Positions 1 through 6,440 of a stretch of DNA of 13,326 nt are shown in pieces. This DNA comes from JBEKYD01 sp049509915 (GTDB taxonomy: Bacteria > Acidobacteriota > Terriglobia > Bryobacterales > Bryobacteraceae). Location: positions 1 through 13,326 of the forward strand of contig JBEKZL010000272.1 in assembly GCA_049509915.1 (NCBI GenBank), read 5' to 3'. The number at the start of each line of letters is the position of its first letter. Position 1 is the stretch's first letter. A model generated the notes under the pieces. That model worked only from the letters and a program-made list of their open reading frames with translations, was not told where the DNA came from and made no database searches. Both the position numbers and the translations under genes were made by a program.

Positions 1-95
1 GGACTGTCCGCGGAGCCAACCCCATCATCGCCTTACGCTGTTGCCAACTCAAGGGCCGCTTCGAGGACTATTGGGAGTCCCGCCAGGCAGCTTGA
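1..95 (+). CDS. Transposase, C-terminal end only (ISKra4-like), cut by window edge
   Basis: Reading frame 3 encodes a 30-residue tail, TVRGANPIIALRCC followed by QLKGRFEDYWESRQAA, ending in TGA at 93-95. The first two bases (GG) would complete a Trp codon, giving WTVRGAN. A tail of the form (F)WTVRGAN.IIALRC...GRFEDYW is, from memory, typical of the C-terminus of ISKra4-type transposases. The family assignment is by recall and not tested. Downstream, about 100-119, the strand carries CTATGTCGCGCACCC, which reads GGGTGCGCGACATAG on the other strand and could be the terminal repeat of this element. The rest of the gene lies to the left of the window, so intactness cannot be judged. Confidence 0.6.
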   Translation, partial: TVRGANPIIALRCCQLKGRFEDYWESRQAA

Positions 96-99
96 CCTC

Positions 100-119
100 C
101 ACTTCTATGTCGCGCACCC
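100..119. repeat. Possible right terminal repeat of the left-edge IS
   Basis: The segment just after the transposase stop ends in GTCGCGCACCC. Its complement starts GGGTGCGCGACATAG, a form that fits the terminal inverted repeats I recall for ISKra4-like elements. The left end is outside the window, so neither the repeat pairing nor a target duplication can be seen. Position is approximate. Confidence 0.25.
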
Positions 120-220
120 CGGATTCGCCACGTTTTGCCCGAGTGGGGGAGCCGTCCGCAGCCCTGTACCAGGTTGCGACAGTAGGTCCCCCACCGAGCA
201 AGGGACATCGCGGGTGGAAA

Positions 221-403
221 CTACACCACTCCGATGTAGACAGTCAATTCAAAGAGGTTGCGCACTCGCTCTGTATCCCCGGCCAGAATTCGCCGGACTG
301 GAGTTTCGCCGCCAAGCGAGCGATGCGGACTTTGGAGCCAATTCTCCGCATCTGGCAATATGATCCGAATTTCTTCAAGCAGTTCAATCGTCTTTGGGTC
401 CAT
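221..403 (-). CDS. MbcA/ParS/Xre-type (DUF2384) antitoxin, short form
   Basis: This 60-residue protein carries, from about residue 18 to the end, AENWLQSPHRSLGGETP followed by VRRILAGDTERVRNLF. The pattern WL.(S/T)P...LGG.TP..(L/I)L....... V..L is the hallmark of the C-terminal toxin-binding domain of MbcA/ParS/Xre antitoxins. The usual partner is a RES-domain NAD-degrading toxin encoded directly downstream. No RES-like protein is visible in the 220 nt downstream on this strand, where the end of a transposon lies instead, so the partner has probably been lost. The N-terminal Xre helix-turn-helix is also absent; the frame is closed by TGA at 437-439. The ATG at 403 has only a weak upstream purine stretch (CAAGAAT). 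It may be a short natural form or a truncated remnant. Confidence 0.55.
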   Translation of the reverse strand: MDPKTIELLEEIRIILPDAENWLQSPHRSLGGETPVRRILAGDTERVRNLFELTVYIGVV

Positions 404-561
404 ATTCTTGCAACAGAGAAGCCGATGGATTCGTAGTCATTGTTAAATGACAAGACAGTACCATGGTTGTGAAAAAACAACCCAACGCCGACTTCCCGGT
501 CTGGTCCGAGAGGCTGTCTTGCTGTCAATTTCCTTTCTTATAAGAATTGTTAATTAATTAG

Positions 562-578
562 TTCTACTGTGTCATAAA
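562..578 (+). repeat. IS701 terminal inverted repeat, left
   Basis: TTCTACTGTGTCATAAA is the exact reverse complement of 1920-1936. Identity stops immediately inward of base 578. Confidence 0.85.
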
Positions 579-581
579 GCA

Positions 582-1893
582 TCAGCGCAAACGACAGCAC
601 AAGGGGCAGCAGGGGAGTTGCTGCACCAGAAACCGGGCGATCCGGATACGCAGTGTCGCTATGGAATGGGGGTTATGCCGTTGGGCGCGGACTCTTCGCT
701 CCCCGCGGCCGGAAGTGGGGAGATAGCGGGGCGGCGCGCAGCCCAAGATGGCCGACGTGGGCTGAGGGGGAAAAACGGCTCCTTTCCGATAGCAGGAAGC
801 CGTAGGCGGCAATGCATAGTGTTCCGTGGTGGTGAAATCCCCGCCAGTTGCGGCCCTCATAATGACCCAACCCGAGTTCCTGTTTCAACTCCTCGTAGTC
901 GCGCTCGATCACCCAGCGGTGCTTGCTGATCCCCACCAACCGTTTCAGCGAGAGCTTCACTGGCAAACGCGCCAACCAGTAGCCGCTGGGCTCGGCGGCG
1001 CCGGCCGGCCACTCGATCAGCAACTACTGTTCGGACTGTAGGCCGTTGCGGTCGGACGCGGGTCTAACCCGCAAGGCAGCGAACCGCGAGCGTAACATTT
1101 CTTTGCTGCCTTCGCGCCAGGCCACCTCGCGCCAGGCTTTGTTCGGCAACTCCCGCGCCAACTGCGCCACCGAAAGCGGTGGGTGCGTCGGGTCCCGTTG
1201 CATCCGTTGGGGCCGCCGCCCCTTCCCGCTCCACGGCCTAGGCGGCAGCGGTTGCCGCTCCAGCGCCCACACCGTGGTCGTGGACCTCACCGCCAGCGAA
1301 TAGTCCAACTTCAGCTCCGCGACACCATCCCGGAACTCGCGACTGGATCCGTACACCTCATCGGCCAGCACCACCCCGGGCGCCACCTGGTCCTCCACCG
1401 CTTGCCGAATCTGCCCCAGGGCAATCTCCGGCTTGGTCTGAAACTGCACCTGGCGGGGAACATCGGCCTCCGCGCGCCGCACCGGGTCGTTGGCCCATTC
1501 CTCCGGCAGATATAACCGCTAGGCGATCGGCAGGCTCCCGGTCGCGGTCGCCACCGAGAGACTCACCGCCACCTGGCAGTTTTCCGTTTTTCCCACCCGG
1601 CCACAATGCTGCCGTGCCACTCCCGCCGAATGGGTGCCCTTTTTGACGAAGCCGGTCTCATCCACAATCCATGCGGTTACCGGCCCCGTTTTCTGCATGG
1701 CCGGCAGGACGTAATTGCGGACCTGCCGCAACATGTCGGTATCGCTCCAGGGCGACTCAGCGACGAAGTGATGCAGCGATTCGTGCATGCTCCGCACATG
1801 ATCGGCCGCATGCCCCGCGGCTCGCGCCAGCCACTCCAAATATGCCGCGAGGCGTTTCTCTTGTGGTGCTGGCGCTGGGGTTTGAGCAGCCAC
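582..1893 (-). pseudogene. IS701-family DDE transposase, inactivated by two amber stops and a frameshift
   Basis: From ATG at 1893 one frame runs through motifs of IS701 transposases: MHESLHHFVAESPWSD, AWIVDETGFVKKGTHS (first catalytic Asp near residue 78), VVLADEVYGSSREFRDG (second Asp), WSGKGRRP, RSRFAALRVRP, and RDYEELKQELGLGHYEGR with the acidic third position. It is broken by TAG at 1519-1521 (codon 125, where the family has Tyr in SLPIAYRLYLP) and TAG at 1024-1026 (codon 290, where the family has Trp in EWLLIEWP). Near 690-710 the frame shifts: the real C-terminal part, with HNPHSIATLRIRIARF, continues in another frame to a stop at 582-584. The N-terminus also jumps from LARAAGHA directly to DHVRSMH; relatives, as I recall them, have about 30-40 more residues there (the LRAYCTGLLLP region), so an in-frame deletion is likely. 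Confidence 0.85.
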
Positions 1894-1919
1894 AAAAACA
1901 TTATACGACCGATTTGTTG

Positions 1920-1936
1920 TTTATGACACAGTAGAA
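1920..1936 (-). repeat. IS701 terminal inverted repeat, right
   Basis: TTTATGACACAGTAGAA is the exact reverse complement of 562-578. It lies 26 nt upstream of the transposase start codon at 1893. Confidence 0.85.
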
Positions 1937-2228
1937 TTAATGAACAACAACCCCACGGAAGAGCCGGACATCCCCAGGCTTCACGGTGCCAAGGAGCACG
2001 AAGTAGCCGATTTTCGGTGCGCCCATATTTTAATATGGCCCCGAAATCACAAGCAGGTAAGTGCTAAGTGTAAATATCTCTGTTTGTTAGGCCATGACTT
2101 GGGGCCGATCCATCTCGCCAGAATCGGCCGGGCTGACGAGCCTAACGCGACGGCTGAAAAGCGCTCCGCAACGCGGCCCGACGGTTTTGAAACCGGCAAC
2201 CTTGCCATGGAGTAACGTGGAAGGAGCT
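1937..2228. other. Intergenic stretch between IS701 and ubiX
   Basis: About 290 nt with no convincing gene. An open frame at 1940-2215 (plus) has no recognisable motif and an amino acid mix unlike a real protein. The stretch holds an imperfect hairpin at 2009-2048 and the ribosome-binding region of the next gene. The insertion sequence lies so close that the native promoter of the ubiX operon may have been displaced or lie within these bases. Confidence 0.6.
2009..2048 (+). promoter_or_regulatory. Long imperfect hairpin in the leader of the ubiX operon
   Basis: The core is CCATATT-TT-AATATGG (2023-2038), seven perfect base pairs. An outer stem pairs GATTTTCGG (2009-2017) with CCGAAATC (2041-2048), with one bulged T. 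Together they form a stem of about 15 pairs with a small internal loop. There is no T-run after it, so it is not a standard intrinsic terminator. It could be an operator or an mRNA leader structure; function is unknown. Confidence 0.4.
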
Positions 2229-2834
2229 ATGGATACTCCCGGTTCGTCCCGTCTCGTCGTCGGCATTACCGGTGCCACGGGTTCGATCATCGGCGTACGT
2301 CTACTCGAAGCGCTGGCCAGCTCAGGCGTCGAAACCCATCTGGTCGTCAGCAAATGGGGCACGGCAACTCTATTGCATGAAACGCCTTACTCCATGGAAC
2401 AGGTAGAGCGTCTGGCCAGCCGGCACTATTCGCCCCACGACCAGGGCGCGGCCATTTCGAGCGGCTCGTTTCTGACCCGCGGCATGGTGGTGGCGCCGTG
2501 CAGCATGCGTACCGTGGCCGCCATCGCCACCGGCCAGGGCGAGCACCTGGTGCACCGCGCCGCCGACGTGGTGCTGAAGGAACGGCGCAAGCTGGTACTG
2601 GTGGCGCGCGAGGCGCCGCTCAGCGAGATCCACCTGGAGAACCTGTACAAACTGGCGCGCATGGGAGTGGTCATTCTGCCCCCGGTGCCGGCTTTCTACA
2701 ATCACCCCCAGTCGATCGAGGAGATGATCGACCATATTGTCATGCGCATTCTGGACCAGTTCGACATTCACCTGGATCTGCGCGCCCGCTGGGATGGCCA
2801 GATGCGGGCCGGCCGGGACCGGGTGGAATCGTGA
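2229..2834 (+). CDS. ubiX: UbiX-type flavin prenyltransferase
   Basis: This cytoplasmic enzyme family joins dimethylallyl phosphate to FMN to make prenylated FMN, the cofactor of UbiD-type decarboxylases. The 201-residue length is typical. Visible family signatures are the flavin-binding GITGATGSIIGVRLL (residues 12-26), SGSFLTRGMVVAPCSM (78-93), RAADVVLKERRKLVLV (110-125), AREAPLSEIHLENL (126-139) and MGVVILPPVPAFYNHPQS. The usual VPRE is VARE here, keeping Arg127 and Glu128. ATG at 2229 has AAGGAG only 2 nt before it, which is tight; GTG at 2217, with GGAG 4 nt upstream, is an in-frame alternative. The stop overlaps the next start by one base (TGATG), so the two genes are very probably translated together. 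No ubiD is present in the window, so the enzyme using the cofactor must be elsewhere or unusual. Confidence 0.9.
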   Translation: MDTPGSSRLVVGITGATGSIIGVRLLEALASSGVETHLVVSKWGTATLLHETPYSMEQVERLASRHYSPHDQGAAISSGSFLTRGMVVAPCSMRTVAAIATGQGEHLVHRAADVVLKERRKLVLVAREAPLSEIHLENLYKLARMGVVILPPVPAFYNHPQSIEEMIDHIVMRILDQFDIHLDLRARWDGQMRAGRDRVES

Positions 2835-4264
2835 TGACTTCGGTGAGACTCGGCCTGTTCAGCATCGGCCTGGATGCTTACTGGCCCCAGTTCGAGGGAC
2901 TGCGCGAACGCCTCCTCGGCTATAACCAGGCGGTGGCGCGGCGCCTGGAGCGGCCGGGCGTGGAGATCGTCAATCTCGGTCTGATCGATAATCCCCTGGC
3001 AGCCGCCGAAGCGGGGCACCAGTTCCGGCGCGCCGACGTGGACATCATCTTCCTGCACGTCGCCACCTATGCGCTGTCTTCCACCGTTCTGCCGGTGGTG
3101 CGGCGCGCCAAAGTCCCGGTCATAATCTTAAACCTTTCGCCCGGCGAAGCCATCGACTACGCCGCGTTCAACCGCATGGGCGATCGCGGACGCATGACCG
3201 GGGAGTGGCTGGCGTGGTGCCAGGCGTGCCCGGTGCCGGAGATTGCGAACGTCTTTCAACGCGCGCGCATCGCATATTTCGAAGTCACCGGAATGCTGGA
3301 CGGCGACCCGGTGGCGTGGCGCGACATCGACGAGTGGGTGGACGCCGCCAGGGTGGCTTGGGTGATGGAGCACAACCGCCTCGGCCTGATGGGCCATTAC
3401 TACGGGGGAATGCTGGACATCTACTCCGACCTCACGCGCCAGTGCGCAGGGTTCGGCGGCCACATCGAGATGGTGGAAGTGGACGAGCTGGCCGCGCTCA
3501 TTACCGAGGTCGAGCCCGAAGAATGCGCCGCCCGCGTGGCCTTGTTTCGGGATGTGTTCGATGTGGAGCCGGATTGCTCCGAGCGCGAGCGCGAGCTGGC
3601 GCGCTCGGCGCGCACTTCGGTGGCACTCGACCGGCTGGTGGCGCGTCACGCCCTGGGGTCGCTGGCGTATTACTATTCGGGCACCGGCAACGCGGCGAAC
3701 GAAGACGCCATCGGCAGCATCATTGTGGGCACCAGCCTGCTGACGGCGCGCGGCGTTCCGGTTGCCGGAGAGTACGAGGTCAAGAACGCGCAGGCCATGA
3801 AGATCATGGACGCGTTCGGCGCGGGCGGTTCGTTTTCCGAATACTACGCCTGCGATTTTCGCGACGACGTGGTGCTGCTCGGCCACGACGGCCCCGGCCA
3901 CATCGCCATCGCCGAGGGCAAGGTGAAGGTGAAGCCGCTGGGCGTTTATCACGGCAAGGTGGGCAGCGGCTTGTCGGTCGAGATGTCGGTGAGACACGGA
4001 GCGGTCACTCTGTTGTCGGTAGTGGAGACCCCGGCCGGCGAGTTGAAGCTGCTGGCGGCCGAAGGCGAATCCGTGCCCGGTCCGATTCTCGAAATCGGCA
4101 ACACCAACAGCCGCTACCGTTTCCCCATGGGCGCAAGGCGCTTTATCAGCGAGTGGAACGCGTACGGCCCCGCCCATCATTGCGCCATCGGGGTGGGACA
4201 TATCGCGTCCAAGATCGAAAAGCTGGGGAAGCTGCTGGTATTTCAGACGGCGAGAGTTGGCTGA
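2834..4264 (+). CDS. L-arabinose/L-fucose isomerase-family protein
   Basis: A 476-residue protein that follows the AraA layout in its second half. AGEYEVKNAQAMKIMDAF (from residue 311) corresponds to the AraA block with the first metal Glu (here Glu313); GSFSEYYACDF supplies Glu336; LLGHDGPGH supplies His351; and GPAHHCAIGVGHIASK supplies His448/449. These match the E-E-H-H manganese site of L-arabinose isomerase in order and near-identical spacing. The middle has GHYYGGMLDIYSDLT, and the C-terminal part has EGESVPGPILEIGNTNSRY. The family interconverts aldoses and ketoses; the substrate here is not known, and this subgroup is usually annotated only as a fucose/arabinose isomerase-like protein. 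The ATG at 2834 overlaps the ubiX stop by one base. No sugar transporter, kinase or regulator lies next to it, so the usual arabinose or fucose operon context is missing. Confidence 0.85.
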   Translation: MTSVRLGLFSIGLDAYWPQFEGLRERLLGYNQAVARRLERPGVEIVNLGLIDNPLAAAEAGHQFRRADVDIIFLHVATYALSSTVLPVVRRAKVPVIILNLSPGEAIDYAAFNRMGDRGRMTGEWLAWCQACPVPEIANVFQRARIAYFEVTGMLDGDPVAWRDIDEWVDAARVAWVMEHNRLGLMGHYYGGMLDIYSDLTRQCAGFGGHIEMVEVDELAALITEVEPEECAARVALFRDVFDVEPDCSERERELARSARTSVALDRLVARHALGSLAYYYSGTGNAANEDAIGSIIVGTSLLTARGVPVAGEYEVKNAQAMKIMDAFGAGGSFSEYYACDFRDDVVLLGHDGPGHIAIAEGKVKVKPLGVYHGKVGSGLSVEMSVRHGAVTLLSVVETPAGELKLLAAEGESVPGPILEIGNTNSRYRFPMGARRFISEWNAYGPAHHCAIGVGHIASKIEKLGKLLVFQTARVG

Positions 4265-4289
4265 AACCCGCGGCGCGAGTATCATCGAC

Positions 4290-4318
4290 TGGACGGGAGC
4301 ACCTCACCCACGTAAACT
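4290..4318 (+). promoter_or_regulatory. Candidate promoter of the DUF433 remnant, placed for a leaderless mRNA
   Basis: TGGACG (4290-4295), 17-nt spacer, TAAACT (4313-4318), then six bases to the ATG at 4325. With transcription normally starting about 7 nt after the -10, the mRNA would begin at the start codon itself. No Shine-Dalgarno is seen. Inferred from sequence only. Confidence 0.4.
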
Positions 4319-4324
4319 TGGGAC

Positions 4325-4523
4325 ATGGCGGCGTGGCAAGAGTTCCTGAGCAGTAGCCCACAGGTCCGTGACGGTGATCCTCGATAGCCTCGCCGAGGGA
4401 GCCACCAAGGACGAGGTCCAGGCAAGCTATCCCTCCCTTCGCGCCGACCATATCGATGAGGCCCTGGCCTACGCCGCGGAACTGGCGCACGAAGAACGCC
4501 TCGTGCTTATCCGGGCACGGTGA
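4325..4523 (+). pseudogene. DUF433-family antitoxin gene broken by internal deletion and frameshift
   Basis: The 5' part reads MAAWQEFLSSSPQV, the usual opening of DUF433 proteins (M..WQE.LSS.P.V). The 3' part, in a different frame from 4368, reads VTVILDSLAEGATKDEVQ followed by ASYPSLRADHIDEALAYAAE and ends in TGA at 4521-4523, which is the usual remainder (V.VILD.LA.G......YP.L...DI..AL.YAAELA..E). The segment that normally joins them, ..GKP.I.GTR.., is missing, and the 5' frame stops at TAG 4385-4387. A deletion of roughly 13-14 codons that was not a multiple of three explains this. DUF433 proteins are the antitoxin partners of DUF5615 PIN-like toxins, and such a start overlaps the end of this gene by four bases (GTGA). 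Confidence 0.75.
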
Positions 4524-4735
4524 AGTTCAAACTTGACGGAAACCTTCCTGTTGAACTGGTGACGGATCATGCCGACCTCGTCCAAATGGGCGTTTTGGGG
4601 GTTTCTCGCCAAATGGCGAGACTGCTGCAGCAGGCGATTTTCGGGCTCTGGTTCGAGTCAATTGGGCCGCGTGCGGGCGGGTCCAAGTCCGCCGCCCTAG
4701 CGCCTGTGGAGGTTGCCGTTGAAATAAGTGAATAG
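4520..4735 (+). pseudogene. DUF5615 PIN-like toxin remnant
   Basis: From GTG at 4520 the frame opens MKFKLDGNLPVELVTDHADL, very close to the usual start of DUF5615 toxins (MKFKLDENLP.EL...L...GHDADTV). One acidic active-site residue, normally the Glu of LDENLP, is Gly here. After about residue 20 the sequence loses all likeness to the family: the following residues (GVSRQMARLLQQ...) run through two palindromes and into the tail of the opposing HEPN gene. The overlap GTGA with the DUF433 frame is the normal arrangement of the pair. The gene is therefore a 5' stub and no working nuclease is made. Confidence 0.65.
4604..4633. repeat. Two adjacent palindromes
   Basis: TCTCGCCA-AA-TGGCGAGA (4604-4621) has 8-bp perfect arms, and it is followed at once by the 12-bp perfect palindrome CTGCTGCAGCAG (4622-4633). 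They lie between the ends of two convergent broken genes. Without a T-run on either side this is not a standard terminator; it may be a REP-like element or a deletion scar. Confidence 0.45.
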
Positions 4736-5084
4736 CTGCAGCGCGAGATCCGTGAGCACATTCTCGACGACCGCCACATGCCCCCGCACTTGACGCTCTA
4801 CTATTTTGGCAGTGGTAATCGGCAATACCCCGCGATGTGTCCCCTTGATTGCGCCACTTGAGCAGCCGTGGTGAAATCTCGCCCCACCCGAGTTTCATCC
4901 TGTTGACGTGTTTGATGACACAGGCGGACATATCTTTAACGCCGCCCTCGAGCTGCGCGTACGCGAGTACTGTTAGAGCCGATAAGACAAGGTTATCAGC
5001 GTCAATGCTCCTCGCCTTAATCGCGGCGAGGGTGCCGATACGCGCGTCGTAGCATGCGTTAACGGCGCTTTCGAACGGGGACAT
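4697..5084 (-). pseudogene. MAE_28990/MAE_18760-like HEPN gene, internally deleted and frameshifted
   Basis: ATG at 5084 lies inside the end of the DUF262 gene (26-nt overlap). The first 85 codons (to about 4830) read MSPFESAVNACYDARIGTLA..., VLSALTVLAYAQLEGGVKDM and KLGWGEISPRLLKWRN, which fit the N-terminal helices of MAE_28990-type HEPN proteins, in particular YA.LEG.VK. After that this frame becomes Arg/Ala/Pro-rich and unlike protein. A different frame, from 4828 to TAG at 4697-4699, reads GVLPITTAKIVERQVRGHVA then VVENVLTDLALQLFTYF, which looks like a C-terminal helix of the same family. The middle, where the RN..AH RNase motif normally sits, is missing and the total is about 129 codons against roughly 200 or more in relatives. 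The likely cause is a deletion plus frameshift near 4830. The family call for the tail is inference. Confidence 0.55.
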
Positions 5085-6204
5085 TGTTGGTCGAGCTCGG
5101 TAGCTTCTGATCGAAAACCCTTCGGACCTCTGCAATTCTCCTATGAAGTCGCGGAACCGCGTTTGCGCCGGGCCCAACATTCTCCCTGAAGTCCTCGTTC
5201 TCGTGTCCGACGGCTCGGTTCAGGATGCGCTTCGCGACGTCTGGGCTGCTCTTTTCGAGCCGGTCGACCAACGGCAAGAGGCCCATGGTCACCGCATCGT
5301 AGTAGGCCGGGGCGAGGCCGCCCAACGCCCGATTATTCTTGTGCTTTACAAAAGCCTCGTCTCCGAACTTTTCAGCGAGGACCGTAAAGAGCCTGCCGAA
5401 GGCCTTTTCCTCCGCTGTGTAGTCGAAGCTAATCTTTTCCGTCACAACGGCTTCGCTGAAGTCATCAAGCCAGTCGGAAATGCTGCCCTTATACGAGCCT
5501 AATGAGACTTTCAGCGCGAAGAAGCGAAGTGCCAGCTCTTGTCGTCCCAAGCGCTGCTTCGCTTGATCCGAGAGGGTATCTGTTACCTCTTGAAACCCCG
5601 AGTGTCCCGTACACCTGTCCAGAAAGGCGAGGAACGTCTCGCCGGGCTCACCAACGATTCGCAGAGATGCGTTCCTGATTTCGTGGGCCTCGGCGGGAGA
5701 CCCTCCTGAGTTGAGGCGCTTAAACATCTCGTAACGGAGGTTCGGGTCGTTCGTACGCCTGATGACAATCACGCGGAGGGTTTTTCGCTTAAGCTCCAAC
5801 TGAAGCACCCCGCCCAGACTCGCAAAGTCGAGTCCGTGGAGGGACAGAAGGATGTCGCAGCCACTCAGGTTGGTTGCCGTTTCCTCGTTTTCATCCGGAG
5901 GCCCCGGTCTCTTACCTGTGATAAAGGTGATTAGCGAACTCACCCGCTGCAGGCCGTCGATAAGTTCCAACACGCCGTCCTGCCTTTGAAAGAGGACCAT
6001 CTGCGGTACCGGCAGCCCGAGGAACATTGATTCAATAAGACGGCTTTGCCGCTCCCGGCTCCAGCGAAACATGCGCTGAAATGCCGGTTGAATATTAATC
6101 TCCTTGTTCTCGTGCAGCCGAATCGGTTCCCCGGCGGAAAAATCGATCACTTCGAAACGTATCTGGGAGGATCGCTCATCCAGTTCCTTCAATAGGCTGA
6201 CCAT
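5059..6204 (-). CDS. DUF262 (GmrSD N-terminal-like, ParB/Srx-fold) protein
   Basis: The 381-residue product has the DUF262 signatures in order: INIQPAFQRMFRWSRERQSR (36-55) with LIESMFLGLPVPQMVLFQ (56-73), LELIDGLQRVSSLITFI (79-95), which is the conserved D-G-x-Q-R loop, and RYEMFKRLNSGG (157-168). This domain occurs in the type IV restriction enzyme GmrSD and many phage-defence proteins, where D-G-x-Q-R is thought to bind or hydrolyse nucleotide. There is no GmrD-type HNH domain: the C-terminal 200 residues are helical and carry no motif I know. Downstream and overlapping by 26 nt is a HEPN gene, a pairing that suggests a two-gene defence or toxin-antitoxin system. The stretch is visibly poorer in G+C than the iron-uptake and ABC genes, in line with transfer. 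ATG at 6204 has no Shine-Dalgarno; a -10-like box sits six bases upstream. Confidence 0.85.
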   Translation of the reverse strand: MVSLLKELDERSSQIRFEVIDFSAGEPIRLHENKEINIQPAFQRMFRWSRERQSRLIESMFLGLPVPQMVLFQRQDGVLELIDGLQRVSSLITFITGKRPGPPDENEETATNLSGCDILLSLHGLDFASLGGVLQLELKRKTLRVIVIRRTNDPNLRYEMFKRLNSGGSPAEAHEIRNASLRIVGEPGETFLAFLDRCTGHSGFQEVTDTLSDQAKQRLGRQELALRFFALKVSLGSYKGSISDWLDDFSEAVVTEKISFDYTAEEKAFGRLFTVLAEKFGDEAFVKHKNNRALGGLAPAYYDAVTMGLLPLVDRLEKSSPDVAKRILNRAVGHENEDFRENVGPGANAVPRLHRRIAEVRRVFDQKLPSSTNNVPVRKRR

Positions 6205-6210
6205 GGGCCA

Positions 6211-6216
6211 ATTGTA
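6211..6216 (-). promoter_or_regulatory. -10-like box six bases before the DUF262 start
   Basis: On the minus strand TACAAT is followed by six bases and the ATG at 6204. The spacing would place the transcription start on the start codon, as in leaderless mRNAs. No good -35 hexamer is visible at 16-18 nt, so the case rests on the -10 alone and on the lack of a Shine-Dalgarno. Confidence 0.4.
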
Positions 6217-6440
6217 GCCGACATCCAGAACTGCGGCGGAACGCTAGGGTCCGGCAAGATGTAATGGGATGCATTCAGTCTCCAGTTTCATCTTCCGCTA
6301 CGAGAAAGTGCGGCGGACGCGAGATGTGGCGGGACGCAAGCACCCCACACCGCCGCCACCGAGCGGTGACTAGATCCATCCGGACGGTTAGTCGCCCCGG
6401 AACTGCCCGTGGCCGGTTGCCCCCGAGAGTCGCGTTGCCT

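Larger units (their letters stand above)
562..1936 (-). mobile_element. IS701-family insertion sequence, complete ends, dead transposase
   Basis: The element is 1375 bp, bounded by perfect 17-bp inverted repeats (562-578 and 1920-1936), and holds a single transposase gene of IS701 type on the minus strand. The flanking tetranucleotides are TTAG (558-561) and TTAA (1937-1940). Both fit the YTAR target I recall for this family, and they differ from each other by one base, so they could be a 4-bp target duplication with one later substitution. Because the ends are intact, the copy might still be moved by a transposase supplied from elsewhere, but it cannot move itself. Confidence 0.85.

Noticed and set aside
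41..436. 131-codon open frame on the plus strand
   Set aside because: It overlaps the transposase end and lies opposite the DUF2384 gene, has no recognisable motif and is rich in Pro/Ser/Arg, as expected of a non-coding frame in GC-rich DNA.
1024..1521. Amber readthrough or recoding in the IS701 transposase
   Set aside because: Both TAG codons replace residues that relatives have as Tyr and Trp, each one base from TAG, and a frameshift is also present. Simple mutation explains it, and nothing else suggests that TAG is recoded here.
2182..2195. CGGTTT-TG-AAACCG resembling the anticodon stem-loop of tRNA-Ser (TGA)
   Set aside because: No acceptor stem, D-arm or T-arm can be folded around it, so it is only a chance palindrome.
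1940..2215. 91-codon open frame before ubiX
   Set aside because: It begins in the IS flank, runs through the hairpin at 2009-2048, has no known motif, and is probably not coding.
4651..4660. GGTTCGAGTC, like a tRNA T-loop
   Set aside because: The flanking bases do not pair into a T-stem and no acceptor stem is found.
6205..6440. Possible gene between DUF262 and DUF2442
   Set aside because: Frames through this 236-nt gap have no motif and only extend neighbouring genes in the wrong frame; apart from the DUF262 promoter I see nothing in it.
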